In this document: positions 24,627 to 31,366 of the stretch, in pieces
Position numbering within the stretch: position 1 is the stretch's first letter
How the letters are laid out: every line of letters starts with the position of its first letter
NCBI GenBank assembly: GCA_900551075.1
Contig: URVB01000048.1
Span: forward strand, 1 to 31,366
DNA: 31,366 nucleotides
From: an uncultured Blautia sp.
GTDB lineage: Bacteria > Bacillota > Clostridia > Lachnospirales > Lachnospiraceae
Direction: 5' to 3'
The notes under the pieces: generated by a model
What the model was told of the DNA's origin: nothing
The model's database searches: none
The model's input: the letters and a program-made list of their open reading frames with translations, nothing else
Program-made: the position numbers and the translations under genes

Positions 24627-24669
24627 ACACCCCCAAACATCAGGCAATCTCTCTAACATTCGGGGGTGT
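24627..24669 (-). promoter_or_regulatory. Hairpin between xylB and the sensor genes
   Basis: Minus strand arms ACACCCCCGAA and TTTGGGGGTGT (11 bp, one G-U pair) with a 21-base loop. No T-run follows (AAGTTGAATT). It may slow transcription or protect RNA ends between the catabolic and sensory genes. Confidence 0.55.
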
Positions 24670-24692
24670 ATGAATTTTATTCATATGCAGCT

Positions 24693-26150
24693 TTAAAACA
24701 ACGGCTTCATAGCCGGATACAGCTTCTTAAACTGCCGGTATTTTTCCTGGTATTTTGCTACCAGCTCTGCTTCCGGCTCCACGGTATCCACTACCTTTAC
24801 AAGTTTTTTTCCGATCGACTCCACATCCGGATAAGCGCCGCAGCCTACCGCTGCCAGCATGGCGCCTCCCATGGACGGTCCCTCTTCATTTTCCAGAACA
24901 TCCACCTTCAGATTCATGACATTGGCAATGACTTTTTTCCAGAGGGGACTTCTGGCCCCGCCGCCGCAAATTCTGGTTCTGTCAATTTTAATGCCAAGGC
25001 TTCTTGCCACCTCCAGAGAATCCCGGAGTCCAAAAGCAACCCCCTCCAGGACCGCCTGGGTCATATCTGCCCTTGTGGTATCCATAGACATCCCGAAGAA
25101 CACGGCCCTCGCATCCGGGTTATTATGAGGAGAACGCTCCCCCATAAGATACGGAAGGTAAAACACCTGATTTTCTCCCAGCTTCTGTATGGATTCCTGT
25201 TCCTTTGCAAAATCCCCGGTCTGAAGGATTTCTTCCATCCACCATTTGTTACAGGAGGCAGCGCTCAGCATACATCCCATAAGATGATAGCTTCCGTCCG
25301 CATGGGCAAAGGAATGCAGTGCATTGTTTTCATCTACTCCAAATTTTCTGCTGGAAATGAAAATTGTTCCCGAAGTTCCCAGAGATAAATTACACTGTGC
25401 ATCTCCAACTGTTCCTGTTCCCACAGCCGCGGCTGCATTATCCCCTGCCCCGGCAACCACCTTAACTGCAGCAGAAAATCCCAGCTCCGCAGCCACTTCC
25501 TCTTTGAGCGTTCCAACAACCTGCCAGCTCTCATACAGCTTCGGAAGCTGCTCCTCCGTAATGCCGCAGATATCCAGCATTTCTTTGGACCAGCAGCGGT
25601 TCTTGACATCCAGAAGCAGCATACCGGAGGCATCGGACATATCTGTACAGAAGGAACCGCTCAGACAGTATGCCAGATAGTCCTTCGGCAGCATAATCTT
25701 CTTCACTCTTTTGAAATTCTCCGGCTCATGCTTCTGCATCCAGAGAATCTTTGGAGCAGTAAAGCCTGCAAATGCAATATTTGCCGTATACCGGGAAAGC
25801 TTATCCCTGCCGATTACATTGTTCAGATAATCTGTCTCTTCTCCGGTACGCCCATCATTCCACAGGATTGCCGGACGAACCACCTGATCCTCCGCATCCA
25901 GAGTTACCAGGCCATGCATCTGGCCTCCGAACCCAATCCCTGCTACCTGAGATTTATCTATTCCCTCTGTCAGCTCCTTGATTCCCACCATACTCTGAGC
26001 AAACCAATCCTTTGGATTCTGCTCCGACCACCCCGGATGCGGAAAGTACAGGGGATATTCTTTTGATACAATATTACTGATTTTCCCGGATTCCTCCATG
26101 AGCAGCAGCTTTACGGCAGAGGTTCCCAGATCAACGCCTATATAATACAT
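24693..26150 (-). CDS. xylB: Xylulokinase (FGGY family)
   Basis: A 485-aa carbohydrate kinase that phosphorylates D-xylulose to xylulose 5-phosphate in the cytoplasm. The family signatures are GVDLGTSAVKLLLM at the N-terminus, IGFGGQMHGLV and ILWNDGRT (sugar pocket), GAGDNAAAAVGTG, LSLGTSGTIF and RICGGGARSPLWKKVIANV near the C-terminus. The MHG and WND motifs are typical of XylB as opposed to ribulokinase or glycerol kinase, though use on D-ribulose or another ketose is possible given the unusual isomerase upstream. AGGAGG lies five bases before the ATG at 26150. It follows the isomerase gene with a perfect GC hairpin between. Confidence 0.92.
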   Translation of the reverse strand: MYYIGVDLGTSAVKLLLMEESGKISNIVSKEYPLYFPHPGWSEQNPKDWFAQSMVGIKELTEGIDKSQVAGIGFGGQMHGLVTLDAEDQVVRPAILWNDGRTGEETDYLNNVIGRDKLSRYTANIAFAGFTAPKILWMQKHEPENFKRVKKIMLPKDYLAYCLSGSFCTDMSDASGMLLLDVKNRCWSKEMLDICGITEEQLPKLYESWQVVGTLKEEVAAELGFSAAVKVVAGAGDNAAAAVGTGTVGDAQCNLSLGTSGTIFISSRKFGVDENNALHSFAHADGSYHLMGCMLSAASCNKWWMEEILQTGDFAKEQESIQKLGENQVFYLPYLMGERSPHNNPDARAVFFGMSMDTTRADMTQAVLEGVAFGLRDSLEVARSLGIKIDRTRICGGGARSPLWKKVIANVMNLKVDVLENEEGPSMGGAMLAAVGCGAYPDVESIGKKLVKVVDTVEPEAELVAKYQEKYRQFKKLYPAMKPLF

Positions 26151-26168
26151 CTTCTCCTCCTAAACACA

Positions 26169-26192
26169 CATCCCGGGGAAATCCCCGGGATG
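26169..26192 (-). promoter_or_regulatory. Perfect GC-rich hairpin between the isomerase and xylB genes
   Basis: Arms CATCCCGGGG and CCCCGGGATG (10 bp, no mismatch) with loop ATTT, followed by TGTGTTTAG. It lacks a proper T-run, so partial termination or 3'-end protection of the isomerase message is more likely than full termination. Confidence 0.7.
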
Positions 26193-26204
26193 CAGCATCA
26201 TCTC

Positions 26205-27689
26205 TTATTTCCACGGATTTTCTGTCGGATATCTTACGCCTGCCGGCTGATTGTAGCCGATTTCCTCAACCGGAACGCCGATGTACTTAAACACTTCAAA
26301 TAAGGCCTTACCATGATGTCCGAATGCTACGGCTCCGTGATGAGGATAGCCTCCCTCAATCAATACATGACGGTAGAAGCGTCCCATTTCCGGAATCGCA
26401 AATACACCGATTGCTCCAAAGGAACGGGTCGCAACGGGAAGAACCTCACCATGAGCGATATACGCGCGCAGCTTGTTGTCTGCAGTACTCTGCAGACGGA
26501 AGAAGGTAATATCTCCAGGAATGATATCTCCCTCCAGCGTTCCCTGTGTCACTTCCTCCGGGAGAGTTCTGGCCATGATCATCTGGTACTTCATTTCACA
26601 GAAGGACAGCTTGCCGGAAGCCGTATTTCCGCAGTGGAAGCCCATAAAGGTATCCTTATGTGTATAATTGAATTTTCCTTCAATAGATTCCGCATACATA
26701 TCCTTCGGCACAGAATTGTTGATGTCCAGAAGGGTAACGGTATCGTTGCTGACAACCGTCCCGATGAATTCACTTAAGCATCCGTAAATATCCACCTCAC
26801 AGGACACCGGAATTCCCTGAGCAGTCAGACGGCTGTTGACATAACACGGAACAAACCCAAACTGTGTCTGGAATGCCGGCCAGCATTTTCCTGCGATTGC
26901 CACATATTTACGGTAGCCCTTATGTTCCTCTGCCCAGTCCTTCAGGGTCAATTCATACTGCGCCAGTTTTGTAAGAATCTCCGGTTTCTTATTGCCTGCA
27001 CCCAGTTCCTCTTCCATTTCCTTTACGATTGCCGGAATTCTCTCATCGCCTGCGTGTTTATGAAATGCTTCAAACAAATCCAGCTCAGAATTTTCTTCTA
27101 TCTCCACACCAATATTATAAAGCTGCTTGATCGGTGCATTGCATGCAAGGAAATTCAGCGGACGCGGCCCAAAGCTGATGATTTTCAGATTATTCAATCC
27201 CTCAATTGCCTTTGCAACCGGAATGAACTCATGAATCATATCCGCACAGTCCCGGGCATCACCTACAGGATATTCCGGAATATACGCATTCACATTGCGA
27301 AGCTTTAGATTGTAGCTTGCATTGAGCATTCCGCAGTATGCATCACCCCGGCCCTGTACCAGATTATTCTGGGATTCCTCTGCTGCTGCGATGAACATTT
27401 TTGGTCCCTCAAAATGTTTTGCGAGCAGTGTCTCGGAAATTTCCGGTCCAAAGTTTCCAAGGTAAACACAAAGCGCATTACAGCCTGCCCTCTTAATATC
27501 TTCCAATGCCTGTACCATATGGATTTCACTTTCCACAATACAGATCGGACATTCATAGATATCCTCTGCATCATATTTGCCGGTATACGCTTCTACCAGG
27601 GCTTTGCGCCTGTTTACGGACAGGCTCTCCGGGAAACAGTCACGGCTTACCGCAACAATTCCGATCTTTACCTTTGGCATGTTATTCAT
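26205..27689 (-). CDS. L-fucose/L-arabinose isomerase family protein
   Basis: A 494-aa cytoplasmic aldose-ketose isomerase of the FucI/AraA fold. Possible Mn ligands, by analogy with FucI (Glu, Asp, His), are the Glu in CEVDIYG, the Asp in TLLDINNS and a His in the C-terminal GGYPHHGAVAFGHHG. Other conserved-looking strings are VSRDCFPESLSVNRRKAL and ISFGPRPLNFLACNAP. The start at 27689 (MNNMPKVK) has AAGGAG nine bases upstream; MPKVK at 27680 is an alternative. It lies between the DUF4867 gene (25-base gap) and xylB. No classical XylA or RhaA is present, so this enzyme probably makes the ketose that the downstream kinase phosphorylates. Its substrate (xylose, D-arabinose, L-fucose or another) cannot be read from sequence. 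Confidence 0.88.
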   Translation of the reverse strand: MNNMPKVKIGIVAVSRDCFPESLSVNRRKALVEAYTGKYDAEDIYECPICIVESEIHMVQALEDIKRAGCNALCVYLGNFGPEISETLLAKHFEGPKMFIAAAEESQNNLVQGRGDAYCGMLNASYNLKLRNVNAYIPEYPVGDARDCADMIHEFIPVAKAIEGLNNLKIISFGPRPLNFLACNAPIKQLYNIGVEIEENSELDLFEAFHKHAGDERIPAIVKEMEEELGAGNKKPEILTKLAQYELTLKDWAEEHKGYRKYVAIAGKCWPAFQTQFGFVPCYVNSRLTAQGIPVSCEVDIYGCLSEFIGTVVSNDTVTLLDINNSVPKDMYAESIEGKFNYTHKDTFMGFHCGNTASGKLSFCEMKYQMIMARTLPEEVTQGTLEGDIIPGDITFFRLQSTADNKLRAYIAHGEVLPVATRSFGAIGVFAIPEMGRFYRHVLIEGGYPHHGAVAFGHHGKALFEVFKYIGVPVEEIGYNQPAGVRYPTENPWK

Positions 27690-27714
27690 TGCTTTCTTCT
27701 CCTTTATCTGTTTT

Positions 27715-28329
27715 TTATAAAGTAATATTTTCGCCGCGCAGACCGTTGAATGCCCCTTCGATTCCTGCATCCTCATGAGCAATCAGCCATTTGTTCTTCG
27801 CGGTCATTAATCTGTCCTCGCCTTCATCCGCCGTCTGGAAGGTCAGCTCCGTGTTCGTGCCGAGAGGCAGCACGACAACACACTGGAAACCGCTCTCGTT
27901 TACATGGCACGGTGCGTAATGCAGCGTTGTTGCATAAACCTCAACGGCAGTTCCGGCCGGCACCAAAAATGCTTCGATTTTGGATGTATCGTATGTAAAA
28001 TCCGCTTCAATGTCCTGCTGGCAGCCAATCAAAAGGACAAGGTCCGTCACGGCCACATTGATTTCCGAATTGCGGTGATATTCCACTGCATTCAGCCTTT
28101 TGTTATGCCCGTTGCAGTATCCGATCTGAATCGGAAGACCCCCATACGCCTTATTCTGCAGCTCCCTGGACACATCCAAAGCTTCCAGCTCCTCTGCGGA
28201 AGGAACATAAATTACGTCCTCCGGAACCGGTGTGTGTTTCATCTCCCTTATAAGGCCGCTGAAATCATACCCCTTTAGAACCTTTCCGTATTTCACAAAA
28301 GAGAGATCTGCTACACTTTGAATTTTCAC
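27715..28329 (-). CDS. DUF4867 family protein, cupin-like, linked to sugar isomerase
   Basis: A 204-aa cytoplasmic protein that I assign to DUF4867, whose function I do not know. The middle looks like a cupin: AVEYHRNSEINVAV gives a His-x3-Glu, and FLVPAGTAVEVYATTLHYAPC gives the P-x-G turn followed by a later His, so a metal site is plausible. The start is GTG at 28329 with AAGGAGG upstream. It is the first gene of the isomerase-xylulokinase transcript. Cupin-fold D-lyxose isomerases, which make D-xylulose, are a known precedent for such proteins in pentose pathways, but I see no direct proof of relationship; a mutarotase or sugar-binding role is equally open. Confidence 0.78.
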   Translation of the reverse strand: MKIQSVADLSFVKYGKVLKGYDFSGLIREMKHTPVPEDVIYVPSAEELEALDVSRELQNKAYGGLPIQIGYCNGHNKRLNAVEYHRNSEINVAVTDLVLLIGCQQDIEADFTYDTSKIEAFLVPAGTAVEVYATTLHYAPCHVNESGFQCVVVLPLGTNTELTFQTADEGEDRLMTAKNKWLIAHEDAGIEGAFNGLRGENITL

Positions 28330-28356
28330 CTTACTACCTCCTTCTCATCTTTTTAG

Positions 28357-28390
28357 ATAAAAAAAGAATACCATAAACAGGTACTCTTTT
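28357..28390 (-). terminator. Terminator or attenuator between the AraC gene and the DUF4867 gene
   Basis: Minus strand arms AAAAGAGTACC and GGTATTCTTTT (11 bp, one G-U pair, 7-base loop) with a run of seven T. The T-run ends 15 bases before the AAGGAGG of the DUF4867 gene, so it either ends the AraC transcript or attenuates the downstream operon. A possible extended -10 (TGGTATTCT) overlaps the right arm. Confidence 0.75.
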
Positions 28391-28431
28391 CGTCGGTTTT
28401 CTTGTCCTATCCATATCACTTTTTTGACATT

Positions 28432-29280
28432 TTAACTTCTGTCACTGCTTTTTTGCCGGCCTCTCGCATCACTGGGCAAAATACCGTATCTTTTACGGAA
28501 CTCATTTGTAAATGACCTGTTCCCGGAGAATCCATGATCCATGGCAATCTGCGCAATGGTTTTATCCGTATTCATCAGATCCCGATAGGCATAAGCAGTG
28601 CGGATATCCTGCAGATAGGTCTTAAAATTGACTTTCGCATATTTTTTAAACATTCTGGAAAGATACTCCGGAGAATATCCGAAACGGGCTGCGACATCGG
28701 CAAGCCTCAGGTCCTCCGTGTAATGCTCCCGCATATAGCCGGTAATTCTCCCCAGAACCCCCAGGTGTCTGCTGTATTGGATTTCTTTTTCCCGTACCTC
28801 CGTCTCACGATACCCGGTAACCAGCAGATACAGCACTTCATAAAAAAGAGACATCACCCGAAATTCATAGCCGTTTTCTCTGGAAGTGTATACCTGATAT
28901 AACTCCCGCACTCCTGCAAACAGCCTGGCATCGCAGTCCCCGGTTCCTGCATTTCCATGCTTCTGAAACCGGATAAACCGCTGTGCTGTGAAGTAATTTT
29001 CAAACTGATTCAGGGGTATCTGCAGAACTACCGTCTGATTTTTCATCCGCGCATGGATTGAGTGTATCTCATTGGAGTTAATGATCATAAATTCTCCGGG
29101 CCTCAAAGGATATTCCTCTTCATTCAGAAAAAAGGAAAGAGAACCCTCCAGAACCGCAAAAATCTCCACAGACGTATGCCAGTGCTTTTCCCTTATGTAG
29201 TTTCCCTCGTTTCCTTCAAACAAAAACAGTTTAAAAGGAAGTCCCTCATTCGGTATGACCAATTCGTGCTGAAATTCCAT
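28432..29280 (-). CDS. AraC-family regulator with N-terminal cupin domain
   Basis: A 282-aa regulator. The N-terminal cupin (residues about 30-90) has HWHTSVEIFAVLEGSLSFFL and YPLRPGEFMIINSNEIHSIH. The C-terminal AraC domain (about 178-275) has LRLADVAARFGYSPEYLSRM and IAQIAMDHGFSGNRSFTNEF. The ATG at 29280 has GGGGAGAAG just upstream and lies 23 bases after the rarA stop. It precedes the DUF4867/isomerase/xylulokinase operon on the same strand, separated by a terminator-like hairpin, so it is a plausible second regulator of that operon alongside the YesN protein. The ligand is unknown. Confidence 0.92.
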   Translation of the reverse strand: MEFQHELVIPNEGLPFKLFLFEGNEGNYIREKHWHTSVEIFAVLEGSLSFFLNEEEYPLRPGEFMIINSNEIHSIHARMKNQTVVLQIPLNQFENYFTAQRFIRFQKHGNAGTGDCDARLFAGVRELYQVYTSRENGYEFRVMSLFYEVLYLLVTGYRETEVREKEIQYSRHLGVLGRITGYMREHYTEDLRLADVAARFGYSPEYLSRMFKKYAKVNFKTYLQDIRTAYAYRDLMNTDKTIAQIAMDHGFSGNRSFTNEFRKRYGILPSDARGRQKSSDRS

Positions 29281-29303
29281 GCTTCTTCTCCCCGGTGCTT
29301 ATC

Positions 29304-30653
29304 CTAAGGCTGATGAATCTCCTTATATCCTTCCTGTGCCTCACCCTTAATGCGTTTCAGATACTCTTTCAGAGTCTTCTCGTAACCCATGTCGCTCAGC
29401 TCATAAAATTTCTGCCCCAGGATTTCCGTCGGAAGATACTGCTGCTTCACATAATGATTCGGGTAATTATGCGCATACCGGTAGCCAACGCCATGGCCCA
29501 GCTTCTCATGACCGCCGTAATGTGCATCCTGCAGATGGGAAGGAACGGTGGTCTTCGTCCGTTTCACAGATTCCATGGCAGCGGAAATGGCATTCACTGC
29601 CGCATTGCTCTTAGGCGCACATGCCATATAGGAAGCCGCCTGAGACAAAATAATCTGGGCTTCCGGCATACCGACACGCTCCACTGCCTGCGCGGCTGCC
29701 GCCGCCACACAGATTGCCTGCGGGTCCGCGTTTCCGATATCCTCGGACGCCAAAATCATGATACGACGCGCAATGAATTTCACGTCTTCTCCTGCATAGA
29801 GCATCTTTGCCAAATAGTATACGGCTGCATCCGGATCCGAACCGCGCATACTCTTGATAAATGCAGAAATAATATCGTAATGATTGTCCCCGTTTTTATC
29901 ATAGTGGACAACACGCTTCTGTATACATTCGGAAGCTACCTCCAGAGTCAGATGAATCTTCCCGTCCTCACTCCTGGGCGTCGTCAGGATCCCCAACTCT
30001 ACGGCGTTTAAGGCATTTCTGGCATCTCCCCCTGCCATATCCGCCAGAAAATCCAGAGCGTCCTCATCGATTACCGCATTGTAATTCCCCATGCCTTTGC
30101 GGCAGTCATTGACTGCCCGCAGAAGCAGCCTTTTTACATTTTCTGTCTCCAGAGCCTTCAGCTCAAAAATAATGGAACGGGACAAAAGAGCGCTGTTCAC
30201 CTCAAAGTAAGGATTCTCCGTCGTTGCGCCGATAAGCACAAGAGTCCCGTCCTCCACAAATGGCAGAAGATAATCCTGCTGTCCTTTATTAAAACGATGA
30301 ATTTCGTCAATAAACAGGATTGTTTTTTTTCCATACATGCCCAGGTCATCCTGCGCCTGCTTCACCACAGCTTCCATATCCTTCTTACCTGCCACCGTCG
30401 CATTGATCTGCGTAAAATTCGCGCTGGTGGTATTGGCAATCACCCTGGCAAGAGTCGTCTTCCCCGTACCGGGAGGACCGTAAAAAATAACAGAGGTCAG
30501 CTTATCCGCTTTAATTGCGCGGTATAACAATTTATCTCTGCCTACAATATGCTCCTGCCCCACAACCTCCTCCAGGGTGGTGGGACGAAGCCTGGAAGCA
30601 AGAGGTGATTCCTTATCCAGGGCCTTAGATTTTGCATATTCAAATAAATCCAT
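29304..30653 (-). CDS. rarA: Replication-associated recombination protein RarA (MgsA), AAA+ ATPase
   Basis: A 449-aa clamp-loader-like AAA+ ATPase that acts at stalled replication forks. Seen are PLASRLRPTTLEEVVGQEHI, Walker A GPPGTGKT (residues 59-66), Walker B LFIDEIHRF, sensor 1 GATTENP, and the MgsA C-terminal part (SMRGSDPDAAVYYLAKML, ASEDIGNADP, YRYAHNYPNHYVKQQYLP). The start at 30653 (MDLFEYAKSK) is preferred: a longer frame begins at 30701, but that ATG lies inside the -10 box TATAAT (30700-30705) and cannot be translated from that promoter. The ribosome binding site (TTGGAG) is weak. It is followed closely by the AraC gene. Confidence 0.95.
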   Translation of the reverse strand: MDLFEYAKSKALDKESPLASRLRPTTLEEVVGQEHIVGRDKLLYRAIKADKLTSVIFYGPPGTGKTTLARVIANTTSANFTQINATVAGKKDMEAVVKQAQDDLGMYGKKTILFIDEIHRFNKGQQDYLLPFVEDGTLVLIGATTENPYFEVNSALLSRSIIFELKALETENVKRLLLRAVNDCRKGMGNYNAVIDEDALDFLADMAGGDARNALNAVELGILTTPRSEDGKIHLTLEVASECIQKRVVHYDKNGDNHYDIISAFIKSMRGSDPDAAVYYLAKMLYAGEDVKFIARRIMILASEDIGNADPQAICVAAAAAQAVERVGMPEAQIILSQAASYMACAPKSNAAVNAISAAMESVKRTKTTVPSHLQDAHYGGHEKLGHGVGYRYAHNYPNHYVKQQYLPTEILGQKFYELSDMGYEKTLKEYLKRIKGEAQEGYKEIHQP

Positions 30654-30699
30654 AAAGCGTGCTCCAATCTCAATATAGTAAGTCCGTACATTTGTTCTC

Positions 30700-30708
30700 A
30701 TTATACCA
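30700..30708 (-). promoter_or_regulatory. Extended -10 promoter of rarA
   Basis: Minus strand TGGTATAAT gives a perfect -10 with the TGn extension; a TTTACT-like -35 is 19 bases upstream. Predicted transcription start near 30693 leaves a 40-base leader. Confidence 0.6.
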
Positions 30709-30781
30709 TAAAATTTCTTTCTGTAGTAAAAAACTTTGTATTTTTTATCAAATCTTCATCAAAATTTATGATAAAACCCTA

Positions 30782-31366
30782 TCACGGTACGATAAATTCG
30801 TCAACGGTCACAAATTCGTATCCCTTTTCCTGCAGATCATCCACAATTTTCAGCGCTGCCTCCACTGAGGTTGCGTATCCGTCATGCATCAGAATAATGG
30901 AGCCATCCTTCACCTGTGTGTCCACAATATTCAAAATAGAAGAAACATTTTTTGATTTCCAGTCCAGCGTATCAATATCCCAGAAAACAGGGAACATCTC
31001 CACACAAATTTCCATATCCTTCTTCCATGAACCAAAGGGAGGCCGCAGGTATTGAGGATAGATTCCTGTTATTTCATAAATCTGATTGCTGGTCTTCACA
31101 ATTTCCTCCCTCGCCTTAGCATCGGAAAGCCGGTTTAGCTGAACATGATTATATGTATGATTTCCAATCAGATGACCCTCCTCCTGTATCTGCTTTACCA
31201 GTTTCTCATTCCCGTCAATATTTTTTCCCAAAAGAAAAAAAGAGACATGAACCCCTCGCTCCTTCAGCCCCTCCAGAAGCTGTGGCGTATATTTCCGGCT
31301 GGGTCCATCATCAAAGGTCAATGCTATCTTCGGATGTTCCATAGATTCCTCCACCAATCTCAGCAT
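30782..31366 (-). CDS. Polysaccharide deacetylase (NodB domain), cut at window edge
   Basis: Carbohydrate esterase family 4 domain that removes N- or O-acetyl groups from peptidoglycan or another polysaccharide. All five NodB motifs are visible: TFDDGP (metal and catalytic Asp), HTYNH (metal His pair), RPPFG, DTLDW and ILMHD. The frame is open to the last base of the window, where an ATG happens to fall (MLRLVEESMEHPK); since these enzymes usually carry a membrane anchor or signal before the domain, the true start is probably beyond the edge. Only an AT-rich weak stem (TTTTATCA/TGATAAAA) follows the stop. Confidence 0.9.
   Translation of the reverse strand: MLRLVEESMEHPKIALTFDDGPSRKYTPQLLEGLKERGVHVSFFLLGKNIDGNEKLVKQIQEEGHLIGNHTYNHVQLNRLSDAKAREEIVKTSNQIYEITGIYPQYLRPPFGSWKKDMEICVEMFPVFWDIDTLDWKSKNVSSILNIVDTQVKDGSIILMHDGYATSVEAALKIVDDLQEKGYEFVTVDEFIVP

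Noticed and set aside
30724..30781. Terminator after the polysaccharide deacetylase gene
   Set aside because: Only an 8-bp purely AT-type stem (TTTTATCA/TGATAAAA) with a long loop is present; too unstable to call.

Overview
The window looks like chromosome from a gut-type Clostridia member, most likely Lachnospiraceae. This is inferred from AT-rich Firmicutes-style promoters, AGGAGG ribosome binding sites, lipoprotein-type sugar-binding proteins, YesM/YesN-type two-component genes, YesL (DUF624), DUF1836, DUF4364 and DUF4867 proteins, and a PcrA/RarA repair background. Nothing in it looks mobile: I see no transposase, integrase, CRISPR array, tRNA or rRNA. Most genes are on the minus strand; a plus-strand block lies at about 9.88-12.57 kb and 13.19-15.32 kb.

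Layout. (1) 1-4.1 kb, minus: a 23S rRNA uracil-methyltransferase of the RlmD/RumA family, cut by the window edge and frameshifted at a G6 tract; a small single-span membrane protein with an acidic tail; and the helicase PcrA. (2) 4.1-10.7 kb: an alpha-galactoside locus with a lipoprotein binding protein, two CUT1 permeases and a GH36 alpha-galactosidase on the minus strand, plus a divergent AraC regulator. It has no ATPase gene, so a shared MsmX/MsmK-type ATPase elsewhere is expected. (3) 10.7-12.6 kb, plus: DUF1836 protein and an orphan EIIC-like membrane protein (PTS_EIIC_2 family) whose Shine-Dalgarno sequence lies in one arm of a long inverted repeat. (4) 12.6-15.3 kb: TrpR-like YerC-family repressor (minus), then YesL, a TIGR01212-type radical SAM protein and a DUF4364 protein (plus). 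(5) 15.3-29.3 kb, minus: a pentose-type locus. Read in transcription order it is: AraC regulator, DUF4867 cupin-like protein, FucI/AraA-fold isomerase, xylulokinase, membrane-anchored sugar-binding protein, YesM-type kinase, YesN-type regulator, XylF-like lipoprotein, terminator, then a ChvE/MmsA/MmsB sugar ABC transporter. (6) 29.3-31.4 kb, minus: RarA and a polysaccharide deacetylase cut by the window edge.

How it works together. The two sugar loci are self-contained uptake, sensing and catabolism modules. The pentose locus is the most interesting part. An extracytoplasmic binding protein, a histidine kinase and a YesN regulator are tightly packed, as in the known XylFII-LytS/YesN three-component xylose sensor of Clostridium beijerinckii. 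Here a second, XylF-like lipoprotein is added directly after the regulator. The catabolic half pairs a xylulokinase with a FucI/AraA-like isomerase and an uncharacterised DUF4867 protein instead of a canonical xylose isomerase, so the true substrate is open. In several places (rlmD, the DUF4867 gene, the EIIC gene) hairpins sit almost on top of the ribosome binding site, which suggests leader-based control.
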